Source: Leptospira sp. (lineage in GTDB: Bacteria; Spirochaetota; Leptospiria; Leptospirales; Leptospiraceae). From it: a DNA stretch of 51,941 nucleotides. Of the stretch, positions 42,952 to 51,530 are shown one piece after another. The stretch spans positions 1-51,941 of the forward strand of contig JAPZRK010000081.1 in the NCBI GenBank assembly GCA_027531445.1. The letters run 5' to 3'. The notes beneath the pieces are model-generated. The model saw only the letters and a list, made by a program, of their open reading frames with translations, searched no databases and was not told where the DNA came from. Position numbers and translations under genes: made by a program. The stretch's first letter is position 1. The number at the start of each line of letters is the position of its first letter.

Positions 42952-44070
42952 ATGGCAGTACCTTTTATTGATATCAAACGTTTTGAGTCAGGTCTTTTGG
43001 ACGAGTGGAATGACAAAGTGAAGTCCATGTCCGCTGTAGCGCAGTTTATTGGTGGCTCAGAAGTTACCGATTTAGAAACAGAATTATGTGCATGGACAGG
43101 CACAAAGTATGCGCTTGCTTGCGCTAACGGAACTGATGCGATACAAATTGCACTTCGAGCTGTGGGAGTAGGAAGGGGAGATAAAGTTTTATTGCCTGAT
43201 TCTACTTTTTGGGCAACATTCGAATCCGTAGTGAATGTAGGTGCTGATCCATATACTGTTGATACGAATCCTAATGATCTCCAGATGGATTTTGAATCTT
43301 TTAAAGATGCCGTAGAAAAAGTAAAACCAAAGGCTGCAATTATAGTCCATCTATATGGCTGGGGAAGTGCGGAAATAGAATCTTTTCGTAAACTCTGCAA
43401 AGATAAAAATATACCTTTGATTGAAGATGGGGCCCAGTGTTTCGGCGTCAAATTCAAAGGTGAGCCGATTTACAAGGGAGCCTTGATATCTACAACGTCA
43501 TTTTATCCTGCCAAGGTGTTAGGTGCGGCTGGAGATGGTGGTGCCGTATTTACGAATGATGAAGAACTTTCTATAACGGCAAGAAGACTTGCAAATCATG
43601 GTCGAACATCTCACTATGAACACGGTCTGGTTGGGTGGAACTCTCGTTTAGATTCACTACAGGCTGCATTTTTAAGAATTTCCTTAAGAAAATTGCAGTC
43701 TAGAATTGATTCAAGAAGACAATCCGCAGAATATTTCTACAAAACACTTCCTTCTTTTGGTATCAATGTAATTCATCCTCCAAAGGATTATTATGAAAAC
43801 GGTTATTGTAACGTAACGCTTGTTTCTCCGGAAGAAAGGCCAAAGATCGAGGCGGTTCTTAAAGAAAAGGGTATTGGTTTTGGAAATATCTATCCTGGTG
43901 CAATGTCTGATCAGCCAGGTGCGAAGCCACATATCATTGAAAGATTGGGAAAAGATCAAAATGCAAAACGCATTGCTTCATCTGTCTTGAATTTTCCTTT
44001 GTTTGCATATATGACAAACGACGAACTAGAAGAGATCATCGCCGCGATCAAAGACTATAAGTCAAGGTAA
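42952..44070 (+). CDS. DegT/DnrJ/EryC1/StrS-family aminotransferase
   Basis: This PLP-dependent sugar aminotransferase has 372 residues. It transfers an amino group to a nucleotide-linked keto sugar, as in surface polysaccharide synthesis. The PLP lysine is K188 in STTSFYPAKVLGAAGDGG, the PLP aspartate lies in LIEDGAQCFGVKFKG, and ANGTDAIQIALRAVGVGRG is the N-terminal PLP-phosphate block. The ATG is preceded by AAGGA. It sits downstream of pdxA (cofactor synthesis). The actual sugar is unknown, as no other sugar-nucleotide gene is in this run. Confidence 0.9.
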   Translation: MAVPFIDIKRFESGLLDEWNDKVKSMSAVAQFIGGSEVTDLETELCAWTGTKYALACANGTDAIQIALRAVGVGRGDKVLLPDSTFWATFESVVNVGADPYTVDTNPNDLQMDFESFKDAVEKVKPKAAIIVHLYGWGSAEIESFRKLCKDKNIPLIEDGAQCFGVKFKGEPIYKGALISTTSFYPAKVLGAAGDGGAVFTNDEELSITARRLANHGRTSHYEHGLVGWNSRLDSLQAAFLRISLRKLQSRIDSRRQSAEYFYKTLPSFGINVIHPPKDYYENGYCNVTLVSPEERPKIEAVLKEKGIGFGNIYPGAMSDQPGAKPHIIERLGKDQNAKRIASSVLNFPLFAYMTNDELEEIIAAIKDYKSR

Positions 44071-44073
44071 GTC

Positions 44074-44853
44074 ATGGAAAAATTTAGAATCGGAATCTTT
44101 CTCGTCTTCTTATTAGTTGTATCCGTACTTACGTTCAGTCTTACCAAAAGCTGGAAGATTTACGAATCAGGTTATGAGGTGACTGTTGAAAGTTCTGATG
44201 ATAAAGAAAAAGACAAAGAAATTCCCAATGAAACCACAGGCGCGATTGATTTAGAAGATGGAACCGGTCGAGTTTTATGGAAACAGTTCTTTCTCTATCC
44301 AGTTGGCCTATTGACTGAGGCTGGAGGATTCGGTCCTGATGGTATCATGTCTCATTCAAGAAATCTCATCTCTCTCAATTTAAGGACTGGATCAACAAAA
44401 CGTTTGTTCCCTCGAAATGTTTATGTATGGGATTTTTTTCCTGGCGATTTTTCCAAAAAGATTGTCTATAACAACATTGATGAACCGAAAGAGGATACAC
44501 TTAGTTTGGAGCGACGTCTTGTCATACTTGCGGCCACTGTTGATTCAAATGCAGATGGTGTGTTGAATCACAAAGATTACAAACGAGTGTATGTATATGA
44601 CCCAGACAAAGAAATCCTAACGGACGTTATGCCTGCCGGTTATCAGTTCCGTAAGATTATTTTCAATACTCAAAAAAATCAACTTGTTCTTGTTGTTAAA
44701 AAGATACCGGAGATTTCAAAAGCCAGTAACGTAAAGCCAGACAAGATGGAAAAAACGGAAGGGAAATCAACACCACTTACGATTCACCAAGAGATCTTTT
44801 CTTTTGATATAACTTCCGGAGTGGGACAGTTGAGTGGATCTTTAGAAGAATAA
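44074..44853 (+). CDS. Membrane-anchored protein with an EF-hand/dockerin-like loop
   Basis: This 259-residue protein has one N-terminal transmembrane helix (residues 6-28) and a probably periplasmic remainder. Residues around 155-175 read AATVDSNADGVLNHKDYKRV, which has the DxNxDGxxxxxD spacing of a calcium-binding EF-hand or dockerin loop, here inside a beta-rich stretch. The following strands resemble part of a beta-propeller or TolB-like protein (blade-type pattern YVYDPDKEILTDV). I recognise no family. It is the last gene of the run and a bidirectional terminator follows 12 bp after its stop. Confidence 0.68.
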   Translation: MEKFRIGIFLVFLLVVSVLTFSLTKSWKIYESGYEVTVESSDDKEKDKEIPNETTGAIDLEDGTGRVLWKQFFLYPVGLLTEAGGFGPDGIMSHSRNLISLNLRTGSTKRLFPRNVYVWDFFPGDFSKKIVYNNIDEPKEDTLSLERRLVILAATVDSNADGVLNHKDYKRVYVYDPDKEILTDVMPAGYQFRKIIFNTQKNQLVLVVKKIPEISKASNVKPDKMEKTEGKSTPLTIHQEIFSFDITSGVGQLSGSLEE

Positions 44854-44864
44854 AAATAAATAAT

Positions 44865-44900
44865 AAAAAACCGCCCCTCATAAGAGATAGGGCGGATTTT
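44865..44900. terminator. Bidirectional intrinsic terminator
   Basis: CCGCCC (44871-44876) and GGGCGG (44890-44895) form the stem, with a further CTC/GAG pairing in the loop region. An A-tract (44865-44870) precedes the stem and TTTT (44897-44900) follows it, so it can end both the plus-strand run (stop at 44853) and the minus-strand sucA operon (stop at 44922). Confidence 0.88.
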
Positions 44901-44921
44901 CCTTTGGCAATGTCTGCCTTT

Positions 44922-47687
44922 TTAGCTTAAAGCATCTTTTACGAGTTCCGCTTGTTCTTTCAAGTGTGTAACCACATGACCACAAGCAGGGCTTGGGAAC
45001 TCAGATCTTCCAGCATAATGTAGACGTTTGTCTTCTGGAATGAGCCCTTCGATTCGATCTCGGATGAAATGCCAAGCACCTTGGTTCTTTGGTTCTTCTT
45101 GTACCCAAACAAACTTTTTTGCTTTAGAGTAGGTTGAGATCATCTGTTTGATTTGTTTGTCAGGGAATGGATACAGTTGCTCCACTCGGACGATCGCAAC
45201 ATTTTCTAATTTTGTCGCGTCAACTTCCTTGCGCAGATCGTAATACACTTTGCCTGAGCAGAAAAGCACTCGGTCTACCTTTTCCGGTTTTGCTATCGGG
45301 TCCATTAATACTTTTTTAAAGGCTCCAGTAGTAATTTCTTCCAGTGTAGAACCAGCTTCCTTCAATCTTAAAAGTGATTTTGGTGTCATCACAATCAATG
45401 GCTTGCGGAAACTTTGCAAAATTTGACGACGAAGTAGATGGAAGTATTGAGCAGGCGTCGTGAGGTTTGTTACTTGAATGTTGTCAAGTGCACATAACTG
45501 TAAAAAACGCTCCAGTCTCGCTGAAGAGTGCTCAGGACCTTGACCCTCATAACCGTGAGGTAGGAGGCAAACAAGACCACTCATTCTTTGCCATTTGATC
45601 TCTGAGGAAGAAATGAACTGATCAAAGATTACCTGCGCGTTGTTTGCAAAGTCACCAAATTGAGCTTCCCAAAGAACTAAAGAATTTGGGTCAGCGAGAG
45701 AGTATCCATATTCGAATCCGAGACAAGAATATTCGGAGAGCGAAGAATTGATGATATCAATTTTTGCCTGTTTTTCGCTGATATGATTGAGTAAGGTTAC
45801 CTTTTTTCCATTTTTGATGTCGGATAAAGTTGCGTGCCTATGAGAAAATGTTCCGCGCTGTGCATCTTGACCCCCGAGTCGGATAGGGAAGCCGTTCTCT
45901 AAAATCGATCCAAAGGACAACGCTTCCGCAAAACCCCAATCAATCGGCAGTTCCCCATTTCCCATTTTTGCACGGTCTTCCAAAACCTTTAAATGTTTTG
46001 GGTTGATGCTAAAGTCTGTTGGCACAGATGTAAGTGTTTTGACAATCCCACCTAATTGTTGTTGTAACAGCTCCGTATGAACATCCGAGTCAAGTGGTTC
46101 TTTCGAATATCTAGACCAGACACCACCAAGGGTATCAACCGTTATGCGGGTATCTTTTTCTTTTGCCTGCTGGAAAGATCTTTCCAACCCATCGTTGATC
46201 CCTTCTTTTATAAATTTGATTTCATCAGCGGTAATATCGCCACGTTTGAGGAGAGCTTCTTCATAAATTGAAATCGTCTTTGGATGTTTTTTGATGATAT
46301 CATACATCTGTGGTTGTGTAAAAGTTGGCTCGTCCATTTCGTTGTGACCAAGCCTTCTATAACAAATTAAATCGATAATGACATCTTTTTTGAATTTTTG
46401 GCGGTATTCGAGTGCCAGTTTAGTCACGCGGTAAGTCGCTTCAGGGTCATCTCCATTGACATGAAAAATGGGAATTTGATATCCTTTTGCAAGATCGGTT
46501 GCATAAAGTGTGGAACGAGATTCATTCGGCAATGTTGTAAATCCGATTTGGTTGTTGATGACGATATGGAAAGTTCCACCAACTGTATATCCATCAAGAT
46601 TCATCATGTTGAGAGTTTCTGCGACAACACCTTGTCCAGCAAATGCCGCATCTCCATGGATCGCAACAGGCATATACTTTGAACGGTCCAAGTCCTTTGC
46701 CATTTCTTGTCTTGCTCTGACAGAACCCGCAATCACAGGATCCACTGCTTCTAAATGTGAAGGGTTGAATGCGAGTGATAGTTTTACCTCTTTTCCAGAG
46801 TGAGTCATAACATGATTGGAGTAACCTAAGTGGTATTTTACGTCCGCATAACCAAGGTGTCCCGGATTGAGTTTCTCTTCAAATTCAGCAAAGATCAGAC
46901 CTGCTGGTTTGCGGATGATATTGACAAGTACATTCAATCGTCCTCGGTGAGCCATACCGATCACAAGGGCATCCATTTTGTGAGAACCTGCTTCTTCAAC
47001 TAACGTATCGAGCATCGGAATCATCGTTTCCCCGCCCTCAAGCGAGAATCGTTTTTTACCGACAAATTTCTTTGCAAGGAAGTTTTCAAAAGTGTCTGCT
47101 TGGTACAGTTTTTCGAACAATCGAAGAGCTGTCTTTTTTGGGATGGGTTCGCTATTGGCGAGTGGTTCCATTCTGTCTTGCAACCACTCACGCTCCTCAT
47201 CATTGACCAGATAGTAGTGCTCACTACCGATGGATCCACAGTAGGTTTTTTCAAACCAGTCGATCACATTCTTTAACTTAGTTTTGCCAAGATTTGCAAC
47301 ACCGGAATCAACTTCAGTGTCGAGATCCGATTGTTTGAGGGCTTTGATTTTGAGGTCTATAAAATCTCGATTGGGTTTATTGATGCCCAATGGATCAAGA
47401 TTAGAGGCAAGGTGACCTTGTCTACGGTAAGCATTGAGAAGATTGATGATACCAAAGTCACTAAGAGAAGATTCCTTTCTGTGTTCGGATGATGAATAGT
47501 TTACGTAGCCATTTCCATTGAAGCCGTTGCTGCTTCCATTCCCGCTGATGGAAGACCTTTCCAACTCTTGAAAAAACAAAACCCAATCTGAGGATAAAGA
47601 AGTGGGATCCTTTTTGAATTGTTCGTAAAGCTCTTCGAGTACGATGGCATTGTCGCCGTATAAGCTCATCATCTGTTCTGCAGTCAT
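44922..47687 (-). CDS. sucA: 2-Oxoglutarate dehydrogenase E1 component
   Basis: SucA is the thiamine-diphosphate decarboxylase of the 2-oxoglutarate dehydrogenase complex (921 residues, normal length). The N-terminal E2-binding helix (AIVLEELYEQFKKDPTSLSS) is followed by a Ser/Asn/Gly-rich linker. The catalytic core contains IGMAHRGRLNVLVNI, IHGDAAFAGQGVVAETLNMM with the GDGxx-type ThDP/Mg motif, GTFHIVINNQIGFTT and HNEMDEPTFTQP. GGAG precedes the ATG. It is the last gene of sucB-lpdA-sucA, an order that puts E1 last, and it ends at the bidirectional terminator. Confidence 0.97.
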   Translation of the reverse strand: MTAEQMMSLYGDNAIVLEELYEQFKKDPTSLSSDWVLFFQELERSSISGNGSSNGFNGNGYVNYSSSEHRKESSLSDFGIINLLNAYRRQGHLASNLDPLGINKPNRDFIDLKIKALKQSDLDTEVDSGVANLGKTKLKNVIDWFEKTYCGSIGSEHYYLVNDEEREWLQDRMEPLANSEPIPKKTALRLFEKLYQADTFENFLAKKFVGKKRFSLEGGETMIPMLDTLVEEAGSHKMDALVIGMAHRGRLNVLVNIIRKPAGLIFAEFEEKLNPGHLGYADVKYHLGYSNHVMTHSGKEVKLSLAFNPSHLEAVDPVIAGSVRARQEMAKDLDRSKYMPVAIHGDAAFAGQGVVAETLNMMNLDGYTVGGTFHIVINNQIGFTTLPNESRSTLYATDLAKGYQIPIFHVNGDDPEATYRVTKLALEYRQKFKKDVIIDLICYRRLGHNEMDEPTFTQPQMYDIIKKHPKTISIYEEALLKRGDITADEIKFIKEGINDGLERSFQQAKEKDTRITVDTLGGVWSRYSKEPLDSDVHTELLQQQLGGIVKTLTSVPTDFSINPKHLKVLEDRAKMGNGELPIDWGFAEALSFGSILENGFPIRLGGQDAQRGTFSHRHATLSDIKNGKKVTLLNHISEKQAKIDIINSSLSEYSCLGFEYGYSLADPNSLVLWEAQFGDFANNAQVIFDQFISSSEIKWQRMSGLVCLLPHGYEGQGPEHSSARLERFLQLCALDNIQVTNLTTPAQYFHLLRRQILQSFRKPLIVMTPKSLLRLKEAGSTLEEITTGAFKKVLMDPIAKPEKVDRVLFCSGKVYYDLRKEVDATKLENVAIVRVEQLYPFPDKQIKQMISTYSKAKKFVWVQEEPKNQGAWHFIRDRIEGLIPEDKRLHYAGRSEFPSPACGHVVTHLKEQAELVKDALS

Positions 47688-47738
47688 TTTTTTCTCCGTA
47701 AGTTATAAATGAATATCAACTATCTTCTTGTTAAGTGT

Positions 47739-49145
47739 TTAGGAATGAATCGACCATTTTGCATCTGCATCCATTGCCGCTTCTCGTATGACTTCCGAAA
47801 GAGTAGGGTGTGCATGTGTGGATCTCGCAATGTCTTCCGCACTAGCACCAAACTCAAACGCTACGGCAATCTCAGCAATCATGTCGGAGGCACGCGGACC
47901 AACGATGTGTACACCAAGGAGTTTGTCCGTTTTTTTGTCGGAAAGGATTTTGACCTGGCCATCTGGCTCATTCATCGCTTTGGATCGTGCATTGGCTTTG
48001 AACATCGACTTTCCAACTTTGTATTCGATACCTTGGTTTTTGAGTTCTTCTTCGCCATGCCCCACCCAAGCCACTTCTGGCCAAGTGTAGACTACCCAAG
48101 GGATGGCTTTGTAATTTACATGACCTGCTTTGCCCGCGATCATTTCTGCCAGGGCGATACCTTCGTCTTCCGCTTTATGCGCAAGCATAGGCCCATCGAT
48201 GACGTCACCGATGGCATAAATATTAGGAATGTTTGTTTGAAAGTGATTCGGTTTGACTTTGATGCGACCGCGCTCAGTAAATTCAATGCCTAGTTCTTTG
48301 GCACCAAGTCCGTCTGTATTCGGTCTTCGTCCGATCGATACTAGAACTTTGTCCCCTTCGAGAACTGACTTTTTGCCATCTTTAGATTCGATTTCTACTT
48401 CTACCTTTTTGCCCTTAACTTTGGCACCATGCACTTTCGTCTCAAAGAGGAAGGTTAATCCTTGTTTTTCGAGGAGTCTTTGTGCATAAGATGCAGTAGC
48501 CGCGTCTGCTGTCCCAAATAAACGAGGTAACAATTCGACGATGGTAACTTTTGCACCAAGTCTTGCCCAAACAGAACCAAGCTCGAGACCAATGACACCT
48601 GCGCCAACGATAATCAAATGAGAAGGCACTTCTTCCAGTGCGATGGCGTGATCAGATGTAATGAGAGTTTTGCCATCGATGGGAAGAGGAGGAATCTCGA
48701 TCGGTGTAGAACCAGTGGCAATGATTATATTTGAACCCGCAATCGTTTCTACTTTGCCGTCTTCGCCCGTGATAGACACTTCGGTCTTTGAAACAAATTT
48801 TCCCAAACCGAGGTAACGAGTGATTTTATTTTTTTTCATCAGGTAATCAACACCTGATGTCACTTCGCTCACTACTTTGTCCTTACGTTCCATCATCTTT
48901 TTGATGTCAATTTTAACGGAACCAACAGTGATTCCATGATCACCTAGTTTGTGTTTGGCTTTGTCATATTCTTCCGAAGAATCAAGAAGCGCTTTTGAAG
49001 GAATACAGCCAACATTCAAACATGTACCACCGAGGGTTTTACGTTTTTCGATGATGGCTACTTTTTTGCCCAGTTGAGCGGCCCGAATCGCCGCCACATA
49101 ACCACCAGGACCCGCACCAATGACGACTACATCATATTGTTCCAT
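47739..49145 (-). CDS. lpdA: Dihydrolipoyl dehydrogenase (E3)
   Basis: This FAD-dependent disulfide oxidoreductase reoxidises dihydrolipoate on E2 with NAD. The FAD-binding VVIGAGPGGYVAAI is at the N-terminus, the redox disulfide is Cys42/Cys47 in GGTCLNVGCIPSK, the NAD-binding fold contains LIIVGAGVIGLELGSVWARL, and the C-terminal catalytic HAHPTLSEVIREA includes the base histidine. The length of 468 residues is typical. It lies 6 bp after sucB and 51 bp before sucA on the minus strand. It may also serve pyruvate dehydrogenase or glycine cleavage. Confidence 0.96.
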   Translation of the reverse strand: MEQYDVVVIGAGPGGYVAAIRAAQLGKKVAIIEKRKTLGGTCLNVGCIPSKALLDSSEEYDKAKHKLGDHGITVGSVKIDIKKMMERKDKVVSEVTSGVDYLMKKNKITRYLGLGKFVSKTEVSITGEDGKVETIAGSNIIIATGSTPIEIPPLPIDGKTLITSDHAIALEEVPSHLIIVGAGVIGLELGSVWARLGAKVTIVELLPRLFGTADAATASYAQRLLEKQGLTFLFETKVHGAKVKGKKVEVEIESKDGKKSVLEGDKVLVSIGRRPNTDGLGAKELGIEFTERGRIKVKPNHFQTNIPNIYAIGDVIDGPMLAHKAEDEGIALAEMIAGKAGHVNYKAIPWVVYTWPEVAWVGHGEEELKNQGIEYKVGKSMFKANARSKAMNEPDGQVKILSDKKTDKLLGVHIVGPRASDMIAEIAVAFEFGASAEDIARSTHAHPTLSEVIREAAMDADAKWSIHS

Positions 49146-49151
49146 TGTAAA

Positions 49152-50384
49152 TTAAACCTCAAATAAAAGACGAGTCGGGTCTTCAACAGACTCTTTGATT
49201 TTGACAAGAAACTGGACTGCTTCTTTACCATCCACAATACGGTGGTCATACGAAAGTGCTAAATACATCATGGGTCTCACAACGATCTGGTCGTTTACAA
49301 CTACAGCTCGTTTTACGATGTTGTGCATGCCAAGAATTGCGGATTGTGGTGGGTTCAATATCGGAGTAGACATCATAGATCCATATACTCCTCCGTTAGT
49401 GATAGAGAAAGTTCCGCCTTCCATATCTTCCAACGCGAGTTTACCATCTTTGACCTTGCCTGCCAATCGAGAGATTTCGGATTCAATTTGCGCAAAGCTG
49501 AGTAGATCTGCATCTCTGACAATAGGAACTACAAGCCCTTTAGGTCCACCAACAGCAACACCGATATCGTAGAAATTTTTGTATACAACGTCTGTTCCGC
49601 GAATCTCTGCATTGATGGCAGGGAATGCCTTTAAGGCCGCAACTGCTGCCTTAGTAAACAAAGACATAAACCCTAGACCCACACCATGTGTTTCTTTGAA
49701 CTTATCTTTGTATTTTGTGCGGAGTTCCATGATCTCACTCATATCGACTTCGTTGAAAGTCGTGAGGATAGCCGCGGTATGTTGTGCTTGTACCAATCGA
49801 TTTGCGATCGTTTGGCGAAGTTTTGTCATCGGCACGACGGATTCACGTGGGCCGGCAGCACGTGCACCAGCAGGAACTTGTTTTGCGATCTCTGGAGAGG
49901 ATGCTGGTTTTGCAGCAGCGGAAGATCCACTAGCTTTAGATGATTCCATATAAAGAACGACATCTTCTTTTGTGATTTGACCGTTACGGCCTGTACCTTT
50001 AATCTTCGTTACATCTAGGTGGTTTTCTTCGATCATCTTGCGAGCGGCAGGTGGAAGCTCATCGTTTACTTTGTCAGATGTTGGTTGCGGAGATGAAGAT
50101 TGGGCGCTAGGTGTGGGCGCACTTTGTGGACTGCTTGCACCTTTAGCACCTTCTTCGATGGTCGCAATGATGTCTCTTACCTTGACCACATCTCCAACCT
50201 TTTTGGTGATCGACTTTAGAACGCCAGTGGCAGGAGAGGGAATCTCTAACGAGACTTTGTCGGTCTCAAGTATTGCTAGAACTTCATCAACGGTAACGGA
50301 ATCGCCCTCTTTTTTGGTCCAAGTGCTGATCGTTGCTTCTGTAACGGATTCCCCCATCTCGGGGACTTTGATTTCTATTGCCAT
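49152..50384 (-). CDS. sucB: 2-Oxoglutarate dehydrogenase E2 (dihydrolipoyl succinyltransferase)
   Basis: This is the core of the complex (410 residues). One N-terminal lipoyl domain has lipoyl-lysine K43 in LETDKVSLEIPSPATG. A Ser/Pro/Gln-rich linker (about 80-105) is followed by a peripheral subunit-binding domain (LPPAARKMIEENHLDVTKIK, about 108-145), an Ala-rich linker and a catalytic domain with SYDHRIVDGKEAVQFL holding the HxxxDG motif. PMTKLRQTIANRLV starts the catalytic domain. It is the promoter-proximal gene of the operon; the gap to the divergent AraC regulator is about 170 bp. Confidence 0.94.
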   Translation of the reverse strand: MAIEIKVPEMGESVTEATISTWTKKEGDSVTVDEVLAILETDKVSLEIPSPATGVLKSITKKVGDVVKVRDIIATIEEGAKGASSPQSAPTPSAQSSSPQPTSDKVNDELPPAARKMIEENHLDVTKIKGTGRNGQITKEDVVLYMESSKASGSSAAAKPASSPEIAKQVPAGARAAGPRESVVPMTKLRQTIANRLVQAQHTAAILTTFNEVDMSEIMELRTKYKDKFKETHGVGLGFMSLFTKAAVAALKAFPAINAEIRGTDVVYKNFYDIGVAVGGPKGLVVPIVRDADLLSFAQIESEISRLAGKVKDGKLALEDMEGGTFSITNGGVYGSMMSTPILNPPQSAILGMHNIVKRAVVVNDQIVVRPMMYLALSYDHRIVDGKEAVQFLVKIKESVEDPTRLLFEV

Positions 50385-50395
50385 GTAGTTTTCCT

Positions 50396-50534
50396 AAGAT
50401 AGGTTTTGTTTGAAAAATGGGGATTGTTTGAATATGATTCCATTGAATCTAAGACTACGATAGCTTGGACAAAGGTAAAAACGCAAGTCAAAATCCTAAA
50501 AGAGGTGACGAAATTGAAGGATGTTACCTATCTT
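50396..50534. repeat. Widely spaced 9-bp inverted repeat in the sucB-AraC gap
   Basis: AAGATAGGT (50396-50404, just upstream of sucB) and ACCTATCTT (50526-50534, just upstream of the AraC ribosome site) are exact reverse complements 121 bp apart. This may be coincidence; a shared operator with looping is possible. The gap itself (50385-50556) holds no convincing gene. Confidence 0.3.
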
Positions 50535-50556
50535 TTGGGGAGAAAGGAGGGAAACC

Positions 50557-51417
50557 ATGAAGGCAAGTCAAAGCCCCAAGTCTTACGGACTCAATGATCC
50601 ATTGACTGGGGCATTTTTTCATTTTACGGAAGATTTGAATGCCGATCAAAAACTGGCATTTTCCATGCCTCTGGCAAATCATATTCTATGGAATCGTTCC
50701 CATCAAAAATACACCTTTTTTTGCGATGATCAAACCGTAGTCATTCAACCAAATTCGTTTTGTACCCTCACTGCACTTAACTTCGTAAAACTTCCTGAAG
50801 ATAATAATAAATTAACTGCGATATCATTTAACCAAGAATTTTATTGCATCCGAGACCATGATCACGAAGTTTCTTGCAATGGAATTTTATTTTATGGAGC
50901 TCAAAACTTTCCCCTTCTGCCCATCCCCTCGGAAGACCAACCTGGACTTGAAAAACTATGCGATTTGTTTATCCAGGAATTCAAAGAAGTGGATCCAGTC
51001 CATAATGAGATGCTTGTCACTCTACTGAAACTATTGATCATTCGATTGACAAGAATAGGAAAAAGTAAAATCAGACGGGTGCAAGGTGACCATCAAAACA
51101 TCGAAATCATTAGGAAATTTAACTTTTTGGTAGAATTAAATTTCAGAAAGAAGAAACAGATTTCAGATTATGCATTTTTATTGAATGTTAGCCCGAAAAA
51201 ATTATCGGAAATTTTTCGAAATGCAAAGTTAGATCCGCCACTGGTAACAATACACAAACGTATCATTTTGGAAGCAAAACGTATGTTGCTTTTTTCATTC
51301 AAATCAATCAATGAGATTTCAGATGAGCTAGGCTTTGAAGATCCAAGTCAATTGAGTAAACTTTTTAAAAAGATTACAAAAAAAACTCCATCTCAATTTA
51401 AACTGATGAAGGATTGA
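50557..51417 (+). CDS. AraC-family transcriptional regulator
   Basis: This 286-residue protein has a sensory N-terminal part (about residues 1-180, beta-rich and cupin-like) and a C-terminal AraC/XylS DNA-binding domain with two helix-turn-helices: ISDYAFLLNVSPKKLSEIF and INEISDELGFEDPSQLSKLF, ending with KKITKKTPSQFK. The ATG at 50557 has an excellent AAGGAGG ribosome site (50544-50550); an in-frame ATG at 50521 lacks one. It is divergent from the 2-oxoglutarate dehydrogenase operon and precedes a DoxX-like gene, either of which it could control. The inducer is unknown. Confidence 0.92.
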   Translation: MKASQSPKSYGLNDPLTGAFFHFTEDLNADQKLAFSMPLANHILWNRSHQKYTFFCDDQTVVIQPNSFCTLTALNFVKLPEDNNKLTAISFNQEFYCIRDHDHEVSCNGILFYGAQNFPLLPIPSEDQPGLEKLCDLFIQEFKEVDPVHNEMLVTLLKLLIIRLTRIGKSKIRRVQGDHQNIEIIRKFNFLVELNFRKKKQISDYAFLLNVSPKKLSEIFRNAKLDPPLVTIHKRIILEAKRMLLFSFKSINEISDELGFEDPSQLSKLFKKITKKTPSQFKLMKD

Positions 51418-51436
51418 GATTATTTTAAAGGAAAAA

Positions 51437-51464
51437 TTGACAGAAAAAAGAAAGATTTCGACAG
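51437..51464. repeat. 21-bp-phased direct repeat upstream of the DoxX-like gene
   Basis: TTGACAG (51437-51443) and TCGACAG (51458-51464), each followed by an A-rich run, sit 21 bp apart on the same strand. That is two helical turns and the spacing typical of AraC-family half-sites. The repeat is just upstream of the promoter at 51484, so it is a candidate operator of the adjacent regulator. Confidence 0.35.
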
Positions 51465-51483
51465 GCAAAAAGGGGAACTGTTC

Positions 51484-51492
51484 TGGTATAAT
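51484..51492 (+). promoter_or_regulatory. Extended -10 promoter of the DoxX-like gene
   Basis: TGGTATAAT is a perfect -10 hexamer (51487-51492) preceded by a TGn extension. No good -35 hexamer is found 16-18 bp upstream, which is consistent with an activator-dependent or extended -10 promoter. The expected transcript start is about 30 bp before ATG 51531. Confidence 0.55.
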
Positions 51493-51530
51493 CATTCATA
51501 GTTCTTATCTTTGACTCATCAAAGGAAATC

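Noticed and set aside
42939..43457. 172-codon frame opposite the DegT aminotransferase gene
   Set aside because: Antisense to a gene with intact PLP motifs; the product has Ser/Pro/Phe-rich shadow composition.
47709..48293. Long open frame (194 codons) on the plus strand opposite lpdA
   Set aside because: It is antisense to a clearly conserved enzyme gene, its product is Cys/Phe/Arg-rich with no recognisable fold, and no ribosome site precedes it. It follows from the codon pattern of lpdA.
49579..49953. 124-codon frame opposite sucB
   Set aside because: Antisense to the conserved E2 catalytic domain; no start signal or recognisable motif.
50406..50597. Possible small gene in the sucB-AraC gap
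   Set aside because: It overlaps the AraC start region, has no ribosome site and gives a Lys/Glu-rich sequence without family features.
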